Shown here: positions 20,141 to 29,722 of the stretch, one piece after another
Position numbering within the stretch: position 1 is the first letter of the stretch
Layout of the letters: the number at the start of each line of letters is the position of its first letter
Origin: Stigmatella erecta
GTDB lineage: Bacteria > Myxococcota > Myxococcia > Myxococcales > Myxococcaceae
Assembly: GCF_900111745.1 (NCBI RefSeq)
Contig: NZ_FOIJ01000019.1
Location: 1 to 64,000 of the forward strand
Length of the DNA stretch: 64,000 nt
Reading direction: 5' to 3'
Position numbers and translations under genes: made by a program
The notes under the pieces: generated by a model
Seen by the model: only the letters and a program-made list of their open reading frames with translations
Told to the model about the DNA's origin: nothing
Database searches by the model: none

Positions 20141-21235
20141 TCACGCCATCTGCATGCCACGCATCGACTGGATGCTGCGGTTGAGCGAATCCATGCGCGC
20201 GAACATGTCGAACATCCGGCCGATGTCCTGGAAGCTGTTGCCCAGCTGGCCCTGGCGGTTGGACATCCAGTTGTCCGAGCCCCCGCTGCCACAGAAGCGG
20301 TTCTGGCTGTTGTGCTGCGAGAGGGCGCCGCTGAGCGACGACATGCTCGAGAACAGCGAGGCCATGCTGCTGAACAGCTGGTTCATCTGCTGGAGGTAGT
20401 GGTTCTGCTTGGGGTTGGGCAGCCCCTGGCCTTTCACGCCTTGGAGCCCGGGGCGGCCCTGGCCCGCCTCCAGCGGGTTGCCCAGCTTGAAGGTCTCCCC
20501 CAGGTTCTCGCTGCCCACGATTTCCCGGCCCTGGAAGGACCAGTCGTCGGACTCCTTGCCCATGACGAACACGTCCTTGCCGCCAAAGCTGTTGGCGTGC
20601 GCGAAGCCGTCCGCCGTGACGGGGCCCGTCTTGCCCTTGCCCTTGTCGATGTCCGTCACCTGGACCCGGTCATTGCCGGAGATGATCTCCAGGCTCCCGG
20701 TCACCGTCGCGTCCTTGCCGTAGGGCACGGTGGAGGCGTTGATGCGGGTGCCATCGCCCAGCACGAAGGTGCTGTCGCGCTTGAAGTCCCACTTGCCGCC
20801 GTCGCCCTCGGCCACGTGCGGATCCCCCCACACCTTGGTCTCCTTGCCGTCGGGACCGGTGATCTTCCAGTCGAACTGGCCCGTGGCTTCGATCTTGTAA
20901 CCGCCCGGCGTGGTGATGGTGCCGTTCGCGTCCGTCTTCAGGCTGCCCGCGGGGTGGGTGGCGTCCTGGCGCGACGGCGGGGCGGGATGGCAAGCCGAGG
21001 GCTTTCCGTGCCCCCCGGCATGATGGCCTCCCGAGTGCTTCTGGAACTTGTCCCCCTTCAAGAGCGCCTGGAGCTGGGCCATCTGCGTCTTCAGGGACGA
21101 GAGGGTGCTCTTCACCATCTTCGCTTCCTGGTGACTCAGGCCTCGCTGCTGCAACCCATCGAACCGGCCTGCGTGATGGGAAGGTTTCGAGGAATGGGCA
21201 TGCGTCATATGCGCTGACTTGGTCGAAACGGTCAT
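20141..21235 (-). CDS. DUF1521 (metal-induced self-cleavage) domain protein
   Basis: 364 residues. A His/Ser-rich N-terminus and a helical segment (LSHQEAKMVKSTLSSLKTQM) precede the DUF1521 domain at about residues 110-275. Within it TTPGGYKIEATGQFDW, TKVWGDPHVAEGDGGKWDF and TFVLGDGTRIN are clear. GDPH at 137-140 corresponds to the Asp-Pro bond that NopE-type type III effectors cut upon metal binding (family knowledge). The C-terminus is a Met/Ser-rich region with SLFSSMSSLS. No Sec signal is visible. Likely an exported self-cleaving protein (inference). Confidence 0.82.
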   Translation of the reverse strand: MTVSTKSAHMTHAHSSKPSHHAGRFDGLQQRGLSHQEAKMVKSTLSSLKTQMAQLQALLKGDKFQKHSGGHHAGGHGKPSACHPAPPSRQDATHPAGSLKTDANGTITTPGGYKIEATGQFDWKITGPDGKETKVWGDPHVAEGDGGKWDFKRDSTFVLGDGTRINASTVPYGKDATVTGSLEIISGNDRVQVTDIDKGKGKTGPVTADGFAHANSFGGKDVFVMGKESDDWSFQGREIVGSENLGETFKLGNPLEAGQGRPGLQGVKGQGLPNPKQNHYLQQMNQLFSSMASLFSSMSSLSGALSQHNSQNRFCGSGGSDNWMSNRQGQLGNSFQDIGRMFDMFARMDSLNRSIQSMRGMQMA

Positions 21236-21427
21236 CCGGTATCCATCCTTGAAGAGACTGCGAGCCCCTGGTCTCCGGGCCGTACGCCCTCTCGCCTACC
21301 GGGTGGGCAGGCGAGGGTCAGACGGTTGTTCCCGTTTCCAGGTTGCAGGCCTCAACGACGGAGAGTGGAAAGGCTATTTCCCCCCGGTCAGAGCGCTCGG
21401 TGCCCGCTTGCTCGACAACCAGAGGGC

Positions 21428-23845
21428 TCAGGGCGTGGGCGGCGCCTGGCGCTTCTGCTCCTCGTACTCCGCCAGGCTTCGCCGGATGGACGTGGCGAGC
21501 GGGTGCTGGGGCGCCAGCCGCAGGAAGGTCCGGTAGTGCCGGGCGGCCTTCTCCACCTGGCCCGGAATCGAGGCGTAGGTGGCGGCGGCGAGCAGGTGGC
21601 AGTCCGCGTCCGAGGGCTCCAGGGAGAGGCACCGCGCGGCGAGGATCGCGGCCCGGTCGTACTGGCGCTCGTCGAAGCGCTGCTGGGCCTCCGTGAAGAG
21701 GCGCTGCGTCTCGCCGGTCTTCTGGGGCATCACCAGCGGCGCGGCGGAGGGAAGGGGCCAGGCGGGCCCTCCGCTCGTGCGGGTGATGCGGATCTGCAGC
21801 TCGCCCTGGTTGTCCGAGGGGTCGTCATCCAGGAAGCCGCACAGGAGGTTGGTGGCGCCCGTCACCTCGAGGGAGGCGCCCTCGCGGAAGAGGAATTGCT
21901 GCTCGCGCGCGGAGGCGCCCTCCACGGGCAGCCGCGCGCACGCGAGGCTCTCCAGGGGCCCGGCCTGCTCCCCGCGCGTGGACGCCCCCGCGCCCAGCGG
22001 CACCAGCAGCAGCCGGTAGGACGAGGCCGCGTCCAGGTTCTTGAGCTCGAAGGCGCGCTCCGTGCTGGCGGCCGTCCCGGGCGTCACGGTGAGGCGCTGG
22101 CGCTCCTTGCGCTGGAGGTTCTCCACCAGCACCACGCGGTCCGGGGCCCCGGCCGGCAGCGGCTTCAGCGCGAAGACCTTGAGGGCGGTGGCCCCCTTCA
22201 CGGAGAGGGGCTTCTGCGAGAGCACGCCCACGCCGTCCTTCGCCCGCAGCCCGGGGCCGTCGAGCCAGAAGAACAAGGGCGCGCTGTCCCGGGGCGGCTC
22301 GGGCTCGGAGACGCGGTAGGTGGACCCCGGCTTCAGCTCCAGCACCTGCGTGACGGACTGGGTGTCGATGACGTCGTTGCGGGCATCGAGCCGGATGGCC
22401 TCTACGGGATAGGAGGCGGAGGCGCGTCCCGGCGCGGGCTCCGCCTCCGGAGGCACCCCGGCGGGGGCGGGCTCCGCGGGAGGCGTGACGGGCTCCGCGG
22501 GGGGCGCGGTGGCGGCCTGGACCGGGGGCGGCTCCACCGGGGGCGGCGGTGAGGCGCTGGGCGCCGCCCCGGGCTCGGGCGGAGGTGGCGCGGCCTTCGC
22601 GGCCGGGGGGGGCTCGGGCCTCATCCAGAGCAGCGAGGCGAGCATGGTGCCCAGCAACGTCACCCCCACCCCCGCGGCCAGGATCAGCGGCAGGCGCGAG
22701 GGGCGAGGGGGCTCCGGCGCGAGTGGCCCGGAGGCGGCGGGGGGCTGCGGGGCGGGGCGGGGCGCCGGGACGGCGAGGGGCGCCGAGGAGAGCGGGGGCT
22801 CGGCGAAGGAAGGCGGTTCCTTGTAAGGAGCGGTGGGCAGCTCGCACCGCCACTGGGCCATCTGGGCCTGGAAGGCGGCGGGAACCTGGACCTTGCGGCC
22901 CTGGTCCTTCAGGTACTCGCGGAACAGCTCCTGGACGAAGTACGAGAGGCTCAGCGCCGAGAAGCGCGGCATGGCCGCATGGAGGGCCTCGGCGAGCACG
23001 TCCGCGAAGGCATGGCTGGACTCGTAGCGCTCCTGCTTGTTCACCGCCAGGGCCTGCATGACGAGGCCATCCAGGCTGGGCGAGATCCCGGGCCTCACCT
23101 CCGAGGGGCGCGGGAACTCGCCCCGGACCAGCCGGGGGATGACCACGTGCGGCGGCCCCTCCACGGGCATCCGGCCGCACAGCAGCTCGTAGAGCACCAC
23201 CCCGGTGGCCCACACGTCCGTGTGGGGCGTTACCTCCTCGCCCCGGGCCTGCTCCGGGGAGAAGAAGAGGTACTTGCCCTTCACGATGCCCGGCTCGGTG
23301 GTGAGGCCGCGCAGCGCGCGCGCCTTGGCGATGCCGAAGTCGACGATCTTGACCTGGCCCTCGTAGCTGACGAGCACGTTGTCCGGGGAGATGTCCCGGT
23401 GGACCAAGCCCAGGGGGTGGCCCTGGGCGTCCGTGCGCGTGTGGGCGTAGTGCAGCCCCCGGCACATCTCCAGGGCGATGAACAGCGCGACGGGGACCGG
23501 CATGGAGGGCATGCCCGCGTGGAGCGCGCGCTTGAGGACGCGGTGCAGGGGCTGGCCGTCCACGAACTCCATGGCCAGGAAGTACTCCTCGCCCACCCGG
23601 CCGAAGTCGTACACCTGCGCGATGTTGCCGTGCGAGAGCGTCGCGGAGATGCGCGCCTCGTTGATGAACATGCTGATGAAGGCCGGATCCGTGGCGAACT
23701 CCGGCAGCACCTTCTTGATGAGCACGGGCTTGGTGACGCCCGCTTCGCCCAGGAGCCGGGCGCGGTAGACCTCGGCCATGCCGCCGCGCCCAAGCTGGGA
23801 CACCAGCTCGTACCGGCCGAAGGGCTCATCCAGGTTGAGGGACAT
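21428..23845 (-). CDS. Membrane-anchored Ser/Thr protein kinase with C-terminal TPR
   Basis: 805 residues. The kinase domain is at residues ~10-285: GRGGMAEVY, catalytic Lys in VLIKK (44), HRDISPDN (149-156) and VDFG (168-171) are all present. A Pro/Ala-rich linker leads to one membrane segment (LILAAGVGVTLLGTMLASLL, ~385-408). After that comes another Pro/Ala stretch, a beta-rich extracytoplasmic region and a TPR near the C-terminus (RFDERQYDRAAILAARCLSL). Active-site residues are intact. It is 39 bases from mrpG on the same strand and 192 bases upstream of the DUF1521 gene. Confidence 0.94.
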   Translation of the reverse strand: MSLNLDEPFGRYELVSQLGRGGMAEVYRARLLGEAGVTKPVLIKKVLPEFATDPAFISMFINEARISATLSHGNIAQVYDFGRVGEEYFLAMEFVDGQPLHRVLKRALHAGMPSMPVPVALFIALEMCRGLHYAHTRTDAQGHPLGLVHRDISPDNVLVSYEGQVKIVDFGIAKARALRGLTTEPGIVKGKYLFFSPEQARGEEVTPHTDVWATGVVLYELLCGRMPVEGPPHVVIPRLVRGEFPRPSEVRPGISPSLDGLVMQALAVNKQERYESSHAFADVLAEALHAAMPRFSALSLSYFVQELFREYLKDQGRKVQVPAAFQAQMAQWRCELPTAPYKEPPSFAEPPLSSAPLAVPAPRPAPQPPAASGPLAPEPPRPSRLPLILAAGVGVTLLGTMLASLLWMRPEPPPAAKAAPPPPEPGAAPSASPPPPVEPPPVQAATAPPAEPVTPPAEPAPAGVPPEAEPAPGRASASYPVEAIRLDARNDVIDTQSVTQVLELKPGSTYRVSEPEPPRDSAPLFFWLDGPGLRAKDGVGVLSQKPLSVKGATALKVFALKPLPAGAPDRVVLVENLQRKERQRLTVTPGTAASTERAFELKNLDAASSYRLLLVPLGAGASTRGEQAGPLESLACARLPVEGASAREQQFLFREGASLEVTGATNLLCGFLDDDPSDNQGELQIRITRTSGGPAWPLPSAAPLVMPQKTGETQRLFTEAQQRFDERQYDRAAILAARCLSLEPSDADCHLLAAATYASIPGQVEKAARHYRTFLRLAPQHPLATSIRRSLAEYEEQKRQAPPTP

Positions 23846-23884
23846 GGGCGGGGCATCCTATCCGCCCGGGGCCCGGCATCCCAG

Positions 23885-24256
23885 CTACTGGCCGTCGATC
23901 AGCGAGTCGGCGCTCGGGGGCCGGGCCTCGGCGCGGTACTTCTCCGCCAGGTCGTTCTCGCCGGTCTTCTTCCACAGCGGCACGCCCGCGTGGAACGCGG
24001 CCCGGGCAATGAGCAGGGTGGCCACGGGGGTGATGGCGAAGAGGAAGAGCACGGTCAACAGCGCGTGGGCCACGCCCCCCAGGCTGCCGGTGTTCACCGC
24101 CGCCGCGCAGAGCAGCCCGCCCACGCCCAGGGTGGCCGCCTTGGCCGTGGCCTGCAGGCGCAGGAAGAGGTCCGGCAGCCGCACCATGCCCAGCCCCGCC
24201 AGCAGCATGGCCAGCGCGCCCACCCCCAGGAACACCGCGGTGATGACTTCCCTCAT
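23885..24256 (-). CDS. mrpG: Mrp antiporter subunit G
   Basis: 123 residues with three hydrophobic helices. It contains GLGMVRLPDLFLRLQATAKAAT, the MnhG/MrpG signature, and a charged C-terminal tail. It is the last gene of a seven-gene operon encoding the hetero-oligomeric Na+(or K+)/H+ antiporter of the inner membrane. Its ATG overlaps the mrpF stop codon. Confidence 0.95.
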   Translation of the reverse strand: MREVITAVFLGVGALAMLLAGLGMVRLPDLFLRLQATAKAATLGVGGLLCAAAVNTGSLGGVAHALLTVLFLFAITPVATLLIARAAFHAGVPLWKKTGENDLAEKYRAEARPPSADSLIDGQ

Positions 24257-24534
24257 GGCTCGCCCTTTCCGCCCTGAAAGAGGTAGCGGGCGATGGCGAT
24301 GGTCCCCAGCGAGCTGATGATGGCCAGCACCAGCGCCACGTTCAGCAACCCCGGCTCGTGGGTGAGCATCGCGTACACGGCGATGCCGCCCACCATCTGC
24401 AGGGCGATGAGGTCCAGGGCCACCACCCGGTCCGGCAGCGTGGGGCCGATGATGAGCCGCACGAGCGTGAGCAGCGCCGAGGCCCCCAGCACCGTCAGCA
24501 CCCCGCGCAGCAGCGCCTCGAACCAGCCGCTCAT
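24253..24534 (-). CDS. mrpF: Mrp antiporter subunit F
   Basis: 93 residues, three membrane helices. GPTLPDRVVALDLI is the conserved MnhF/MrpF motif with its Asp-Arg pair, followed by LNVALVLAIISSLGTIAIARYL. The start ATG overlaps the mrpE stop and the stop overlaps the mrpG start. The longer upstream frame lies in mrpE and is a shadow. Confidence 0.94.
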   Translation of the reverse strand: MSGWFEALLRGVLTVLGASALLTLVRLIIGPTLPDRVVALDLIALQMVGGIAVYAMLTHEPGLLNVALVLAIISSLGTIAIARYLFQGGKGEP

Positions 24535-25004
24535 CGCAGCACCCGGAGCAGGGGGCGTTCCACGTTCTCCCGCATGTTCCGGATGAACGCCTCCCGGGTC
24601 GTGGTGAACATGTTGTGGATGTACAGCACCTTGCCGTCCTCCGAGATTTCCAGCCCCAGCGAGCCGGGGGTGAAGTTGATGATGAGCAGCAGCAGCGTCA
24701 CCTCCAGCTCCGTGCGCGCCTCCGTCTCGAAGGCGTAGATGGCGGGCCGGCTCTTGATGCCCGGGGTGGCGATCTCCAGCGCCAGGCGCCAGTTGGTGGT
24801 GATGACCTCGCGCACGAACAGCCCCAGCAGCTTGAGGATGTCCAGCCACTTGCGCGCATAGGGCGAGGGGCCCGGCTGCGGCGAGATGAACGCCAGCAGC
24901 ACCAGGCCCAGCACGAAGCCGATGGCCAGGGTGCCCAGGCTCATGTCGTCCTGCACCGCGCCCCACAGCAGCGCCAGCACCAGGTTCCACAGCAACGCGC
25001 TCAT
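24531..25004 (-). CDS. mrpE: Mrp antiporter subunit E
   Basis: 157 residues. Two hydrophobic segments at the N-terminus are followed by the cytoplasmic block VREVITTNWRLALEIATPG and LLLIINFTPGSLGLEI, as in MnhE/MrpE subunits. The family's characteristic NFTPG is present. It overlaps mrpD and mrpF by 4 bases each. Confidence 0.94.
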   Translation of the reverse strand: MSALLWNLVLALLWGAVQDDMSLGTLAIGFVLGLVLLAFISPQPGPSPYARKWLDILKLLGLFVREVITTNWRLALEIATPGIKSRPAIYAFETEARTELEVTLLLLIINFTPGSLGLEISEDGKVLYIHNMFTTTREAFIRNMRENVERPLLRVLR

Positions 25005-26485
25005 GGCCCACCCCCCAGCACCGCGTGGATGTACGTGTCCCGGTCCAGGAGCTGGCCCGCCGCCGCGTCGGAGAGCACGAACAGCGGCTGCGCGCCGAGC
25101 CCCAGCCCCACCATCACCAGCGCCAGCACCACGCACGGGCCCAGCACGGCCAGGGAGCCCGGCGAGCCCCGGGCCTCCTGGGGCGGCGTCTTCCAGAACA
25201 CCTCCCGCCACACCTTCATCAGGATGTAGAGCGTGAGCAGCCCCACCGCCGCCCCCGCGGCCGCCACGCCCCAGGACTCGGCCCGGAGCGCCGCGCGCAG
25301 GAGCGCCATCTTGGCGAAGAAGCCCGAGAACGGCGGGATGCCCGCGAGCGACAGCGCGGGCACGAGGAACAGCAGCCCCAGCAGCGGGTGCGTGCGCGAC
25401 AGCCCCCCCATCTTCTCCAACTGGTGCGTGCCCGTCACCCGCTCCACGGCCCCGGTGACGAAGAAGAGCGCCGACTTGGCGCAGACGTAGTGCACCCAGT
25501 AGGCGATGGCCGCCGCCAGCGCCGCCCGGGTGGACAGGCCGAGGCCCACCAGCAGGTAGCCCACCTGGCTGATGATCTCGAAGGCGAGCAGCCGGCGGAC
25601 GTCGTACTGCACCACCGCCCCCGTCACCCCCGCCCCCATGCTGAGCACCGCCATGGCCAGGATCACCGGCTGTGTCAGCCCCAGGTCCCCCGCGAAGAGC
25701 AGGGGAAAAGTGCGGTACAGGGCGTAGACGCCCACCTTGGTGAGCATCGCGGAGAACAGGGCCGTCACCGCCACCGGGGGCGTGTGGTACGCGGCCGGCA
25801 ACCAGAAGGAGAACGGGAAGGCCGCGGCCTTCAGCCCGAACACCGCCAGCAGCAGCATGGCCGCCGCCGTGGCCAGGGGCGGCTGCCGCGTGCCGGGCAG
25901 CCGCTGGGCCAGGTCCGCCAGGTTCAGCGAGCCGCCCACCGCGTAGAGCAGCGCCAGCGCGATGAGGAACAGCGCCGAGCCCAGCAGGCTGAGCGTCATG
26001 TACTTGAGGCACGCCTCCAGCCGCTCCCGCTCCGCCTCCAGCGCCAGCAGCACGAAGGAGGCGACGAGCATCAGCTCGAACCAGACGAAGAGGTTGAACA
26101 GGTCCGCGGTGAGGAAGCTGCCGCACACCCCGGCCAGCATCACCAGCACGAGCGGGTAGTGCGCCCCGGCCTCCTGCCGGGCCTCCAGGGAGCCGGCCGA
26201 GTACACCACGCACAGGAAGCTCATCGTCCCGGACAGCAGCACCATCATCGCGCTGAGCAGATCCGCCGCCAGGGTGATGCCCACCGGGGCCTCCCAGCCG
26301 CCCACCCGGAGCACCTGCACGCCCTGGTGCCACACGGTGGACAGCAGCCCCGCGGCCACGCCCGTGAGGGCCGCGGTGGCCCCCAGGGCCAGCGCCCGCC
26401 GGAGCCCCGCGCGTGCGGGCAGCAGCAGGCTCAGCGCGGCGGCCGCCAGGGGAATGAGCACGGGCAGGATGAGGAGGTTCTTCAT
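25001..26485 (-). CDS. mrpD: Mrp antiporter subunit D
   Basis: 494 residues with about 14 membrane helices, homologous to the NuoL/M/N proton-channel subunits. Landmarks include NLFVWFELMLVASFVLLALE (with the conserved Glu), KAAAFPFSFWLPAAYHTPP and a Lys/His-rich middle. It is the central ion-translocating partner of MrpA. ATGA overlaps with mrpC and mrpE. Full length. Confidence 0.95.
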   Translation of the reverse strand: MKNLLILPVLIPLAAAALSLLLPARAGLRRALALGATAALTGVAAGLLSTVWHQGVQVLRVGGWEAPVGITLAADLLSAMMVLLSGTMSFLCVVYSAGSLEARQEAGAHYPLVLVMLAGVCGSFLTADLFNLFVWFELMLVASFVLLALEAERERLEACLKYMTLSLLGSALFLIALALLYAVGGSLNLADLAQRLPGTRQPPLATAAAMLLLAVFGLKAAAFPFSFWLPAAYHTPPVAVTALFSAMLTKVGVYALYRTFPLLFAGDLGLTQPVILAMAVLSMGAGVTGAVVQYDVRRLLAFEIISQVGYLLVGLGLSTRAALAAAIAYWVHYVCAKSALFFVTGAVERVTGTHQLEKMGGLSRTHPLLGLLFLVPALSLAGIPPFSGFFAKMALLRAALRAESWGVAAAGAAVGLLTLYILMKVWREVFWKTPPQEARGSPGSLAVLGPCVVLALVMVGLGLGAQPLFVLSDAAAGQLLDRDTYIHAVLGGGP

Positions 26486-26847
26486 TCGTGGGGCACGCTG
26501 GGAGGGGGCACTTCGGTGTTCAGGTGCTTCATCTCGTCACTGCCCACCGTGCGCTCGGCCAGGTGCACCAGCACCAGCAGCAGCGCGAGCATGCCGAAGT
26601 TGATGACGATGGCCGTGAGGATGAAGGCCTGGGGGACGGGATCCGCCACGGGCCCCGCCAGCATGCCGTCCTTGGGCAGCAGGGGCGGCCCTGAGCGCGT
26701 CACCTTGTTGGTGGTGAACAGCGCCAGGTTGGTGGCGCTGCCGAGCAGCACCAGCCCCAGCGACAGCCGCACGGTGCTGCGGCGAAGCATGCAGTAGATG
26801 GCGGCCGCGTAGAGCATCCCCACGGCCAGGATGAGTCCTGTCTCCAT
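26482..26847 (-). CDS. mrpC: Mrp antiporter subunit C
   Basis: 121 residues, three helices, related to NuoK. LGLVLLGSATNLALFTTNK and PVADPVPQAFILTAIVINFG match the MnhC/MrpC pattern. Its start directly abuts the mrpB stop with no gap, and its stop overlaps mrpD. Confidence 0.94.
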   Translation of the reverse strand: METGLILAVGMLYAAAIYCMLRRSTVRLSLGLVLLGSATNLALFTTNKVTRSGPPLLPKDGMLAGPVADPVPQAFILTAIVINFGMLALLLVLVHLAERTVGSDEMKHLNTEVPPPSVPHE

Positions 26848-27294
26848 TCAGAGGTCCTCCTTGCGGCCGCCCTCGGAGCCTTCTCCCTCCGCCAGGGCGA
26901 GGATGAAGCCCAGCGTCGCGCCCACCACCACCAGGTACACCCCCACGTCGAAGAGCATCGGCGTGCCCAGCGCCAGGTGGCCGCCCCAGGGCAGCGCCAG
27001 CTCCGTCCAGGCCGAGCGCAGGAAGGGCTGGCCCGTCACGAGGGGCAGCGCCGCGGTGCCCAGCGTCACCACCAGCCCCATCGCCATCAGCTTCAGGGGG
27101 GACACGCGCACGAGCCTGCGCACCGTGCCGGTGCCGTAGGCGATGAGGTAGAGGATGAGGGCCGCGGACGTCATGAGGCCCCCGACGAAGCCTCCGCCGG
27201 GCGCGTTGTGCCCGCGCACCAGCAGCACCAGCGACAGCTGGAGCAGCACGGGCGTCATGGTCCGGGCCACCGCGCGCAACACCACCGAGTTCAT
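26848..27294 (-). CDS. mrpB: Mrp antiporter subunit B
   Basis: 148 residues, four helices. It contains LVLLVRGHNAPGGGFVGGLM, the diagnostic MnhB/MrpB glycine-rich block, then GTPMLFDVGVYLVVVGATLG. ATGA overlap with mrpA. The long open frame that extends this one upstream belongs to mrpA in another frame. Confidence 0.95.
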   Translation of the reverse strand: MNSVVLRAVARTMTPVLLQLSLVLLVRGHNAPGGGFVGGLMTSAALILYLIAYGTGTVRRLVRVSPLKLMAMGLVVTLGTAALPLVTGQPFLRSAWTELALPWGGHLALGTPMLFDVGVYLVVVGATLGFILALAEGEGSEGGRKEDL

Positions 27295-29588
27295 GCCGGC
27301 TTCCTCCGGCGCGAGGGACGGAAGAGCAGGTAGACGCCGAGGCTCGCCGTGGCCAGCACGGCGGTCTCCCCCAGCGTGTCCAGGGCGCGGAAGTCCACGA
27401 TGATGGTGTTGACGACGTTGCGCCCGTGCGCCTCGGGCTCGCTGCGCGAGGTGTACGCGTCGGCCAGCCGGGTCTGCGGCGGCAGGGCCGAGGCGTGCAG
27501 CAGGGCCCAGGAGATGAGCCCGCCCGCGGCCAGGGACAGCGCCGCGTCCTGCAGCCGGGAGCGCCCGCCGGTCGGCTTGACCGGGAAGCGCGAGAAGACG
27601 AGGGCGAAGAGGATGACGGTGAGCGTCTGCACCACCACCTGCGTCAGCGCCAGGTCCGGCGCGCCCAGGAGCACGTACACGAAGGACTCGGTCAGCCCCA
27701 CGACGCTCAGCGCCATGATGGCGGTGAGCACCGAGCGCGTCCTCACGGCCAGCGCCGTGGCCAGCACCAAGAGGGCCAGCACCGCCGCCTCGTGGAGGTG
27801 GAGTGTGCGCTTCAGGCCCTCGGGGACCCCCATCCGGAAGAGCAGCGGCAGGGCGAGCAGGCCCGCCGTCACGGCCACGGTGAGGAAGGTGTAGCGGTGC
27901 AGGGAGCCGCTCTGGAACTGTTCCGTCAGGACGTCCGCGCACCGGCGCAGGCCCGCGAGGCCCAGGGTGTACAGGCGCGAGGGGCCCCAGCGCTCCAGCC
28001 GCAGGGACACCAGGGCCCGGCGCAGGCGCTCCCGCTGCGTGTAGGCGGTGATGCCCAGGGCGAGGCTGACGGCGCTCAACCCCAGCGCCGGCGTCAGCCC
28101 ATGCCAGAGCGCCAGCTCCAGCGGCTTGTCCCCCGGGCCCGCGATGGCACTGGCGGCCCCCTCCAGCAGCGGTTGAATCCACCCGGGCACGAGCCCCAGC
28201 CCCACCGCGCCGAGGGCCAGCACCAGCGGGGGGCCCCAGAGGGCCGGGGAGCCCTCGTGGGCCTTCTGGCCCCGCTCACTCCGCGGGCCGAAGAAGGGCA
28301 GCAGGCCCACCCGGAGCGCCGAGCCCACCAGCAACGTGAAGCCCGCCGCCGCGCCCAGGGCCAGGCCCCAGCCGCCCGGCGCGTGCCCCGCGGCGCCGTA
28401 GACCAGCTCCTTGCCGATGAAGCCCCAGAGCGGTGGAAGCCCCGCCATGGACAGCGCCGCCAGCCCCGCGGCGGCCGCGGTGAAGGGCATGGCCTTGCGC
28501 AGTCCGCCCAGCAGCGGCAGCTCGCGGGTCCCCACCGCGTGGTCCACCGCGCCCGCCACGAGGAAGAGCGCTCCTTTATAGAGCGCATGCGCCGTGAGGA
28601 ACACCACCAGCGCCTGGGCGGCCCCGGGCGTGCCCAGCCCCAGCAGCAGCACGAGCGTGCCCAGCACGCTCACCGTGGCGTAGGCGAGGATCTGCTTGAG
28701 GTCCGTGTGGGCGAACGCGAGCAGCGCCCCGCCCACCATCGTCACCAGCCCCACGGACACCAGCGCCCCCTGCCACACCGGCGTGCCGCCGAGCACCGGC
28801 GAGAGCCGGGCCAGCAAGTACACGCCGGCCTTCACCATGGTGGCCGCGTGCAGGTAGGCGCTCGCGGGGGTGGGCGCCGCCATCGCCGACGGGAGCCAGA
28901 AGTGAAAGGGCACCTGGGCCGACTTGGTGAAGGCCCCCGCCAGCACCAGCAGCACGATGGCCAGGGCCAGGGGCCCCTCGCGCAGGGCGGGCCCCGCGGT
29001 GGGCAGCTCCGAGAGCGTGAGCGTCCCGGCCACCCACCCCATCAGCAGCAGGCCCAGCAGCAGCGCCTGGCCACCCAGCGCCGTCACCACCAGGGCGCGC
29101 ATCGCCGCCTGGCGCGCCTCCTCCTGGTGGCTGTCGTGGCCGATGAGGAAGAAGGAGCTCACGGTGGTGAGCTCCCAGCAGATGAACAGCAGCAGGGCGT
29201 TGTCGGCGAGGACGAGCCCCAGCATGGAGGCCATGAAGCACAGCAGCCAGCCCAGGAAGCTCCCCAGCCGGGGGTCCTCCTGAAGGTAGGCCCCCGCATA
29301 GAGGACGACGAGGGTGCCCATCCCGGTGATGAGCAGGGCCATGAGCAGGCTCAGCCCATCGGCGCGCAAGGTGAGCGCCACCTCCAGCCCGGGCACCCAG
29401 GGCAGGTGGAAGGAGGGGGGCGTGCCCGAGAGGGCCTGCGGCACGAGCGAGGCCAGCCACACCGTGAGGCCCAGGGGAACGAGCCCCAGCGACACGCTCG
29501 CGCCGCGCCGGCTCACCCGGACGAGCAGGGGCGCCAGCGGGGCGACGACGAAGCCGGTGAGGAGGATGGCGAGCAGGGCCATCCCCAC
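27291..29588 (-). CDS. mrpA: Mrp antiporter subunit A
   Basis: 765 residues, about 20 membrane helices, the NuoL-like large subunit with a C-terminal MbhD/E-like extension. FICWELTTVSSFFLIG, KSAQVPFHFWLPSAMAAPTP and SAYLHAATMVKAG mark the antiporter core, and the C-terminus has TESFVYVLLGAPDLALTQ. It starts the mrpABCDEFG operon; a GTG start is taken, with an ATG two codons on as an alternative. The operon would aid Na+/alkali tolerance and pH homeostasis (family knowledge). Confidence 0.95.
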   Translation of the reverse strand: MGMALLAILLTGFVVAPLAPLLVRVSRRGASVSLGLVPLGLTVWLASLVPQALSGTPPSFHLPWVPGLEVALTLRADGLSLLMALLITGMGTLVVLYAGAYLQEDPRLGSFLGWLLCFMASMLGLVLADNALLLFICWELTTVSSFFLIGHDSHQEEARQAAMRALVVTALGGQALLLGLLLMGWVAGTLTLSELPTAGPALREGPLALAIVLLVLAGAFTKSAQVPFHFWLPSAMAAPTPASAYLHAATMVKAGVYLLARLSPVLGGTPVWQGALVSVGLVTMVGGALLAFAHTDLKQILAYATVSVLGTLVLLLGLGTPGAAQALVVFLTAHALYKGALFLVAGAVDHAVGTRELPLLGGLRKAMPFTAAAAGLAALSMAGLPPLWGFIGKELVYGAAGHAPGGWGLALGAAAGFTLLVGSALRVGLLPFFGPRSERGQKAHEGSPALWGPPLVLALGAVGLGLVPGWIQPLLEGAASAIAGPGDKPLELALWHGLTPALGLSAVSLALGITAYTQRERLRRALVSLRLERWGPSRLYTLGLAGLRRCADVLTEQFQSGSLHRYTFLTVAVTAGLLALPLLFRMGVPEGLKRTLHLHEAAVLALLVLATALAVRTRSVLTAIMALSVVGLTESFVYVLLGAPDLALTQVVVQTLTVILFALVFSRFPVKPTGGRSRLQDAALSLAAGGLISWALLHASALPPQTRLADAYTSRSEPEAHGRNVVNTIIVDFRALDTLGETAVLATASLGVYLLFRPSRRRKPA

Positions 29589-29722
29589 AGGCTACCCGCA
29601 GCTTCACACCCGGCCGGGAGGCTTCACCGGCTCCTGTCCGGTAATCGCCATGCGGTGGAGGGCAGGCCGCGGGAAGACGCCGCCATGCCCTCCGTGCCCG
29701 CGGGTCTTCCCCGCGCGCCCGC

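Noticed and set aside
25025..26797. 590-codon plus-strand open frame
   Set aside because: Antisense of mrpD and mrpC; shadow composition.
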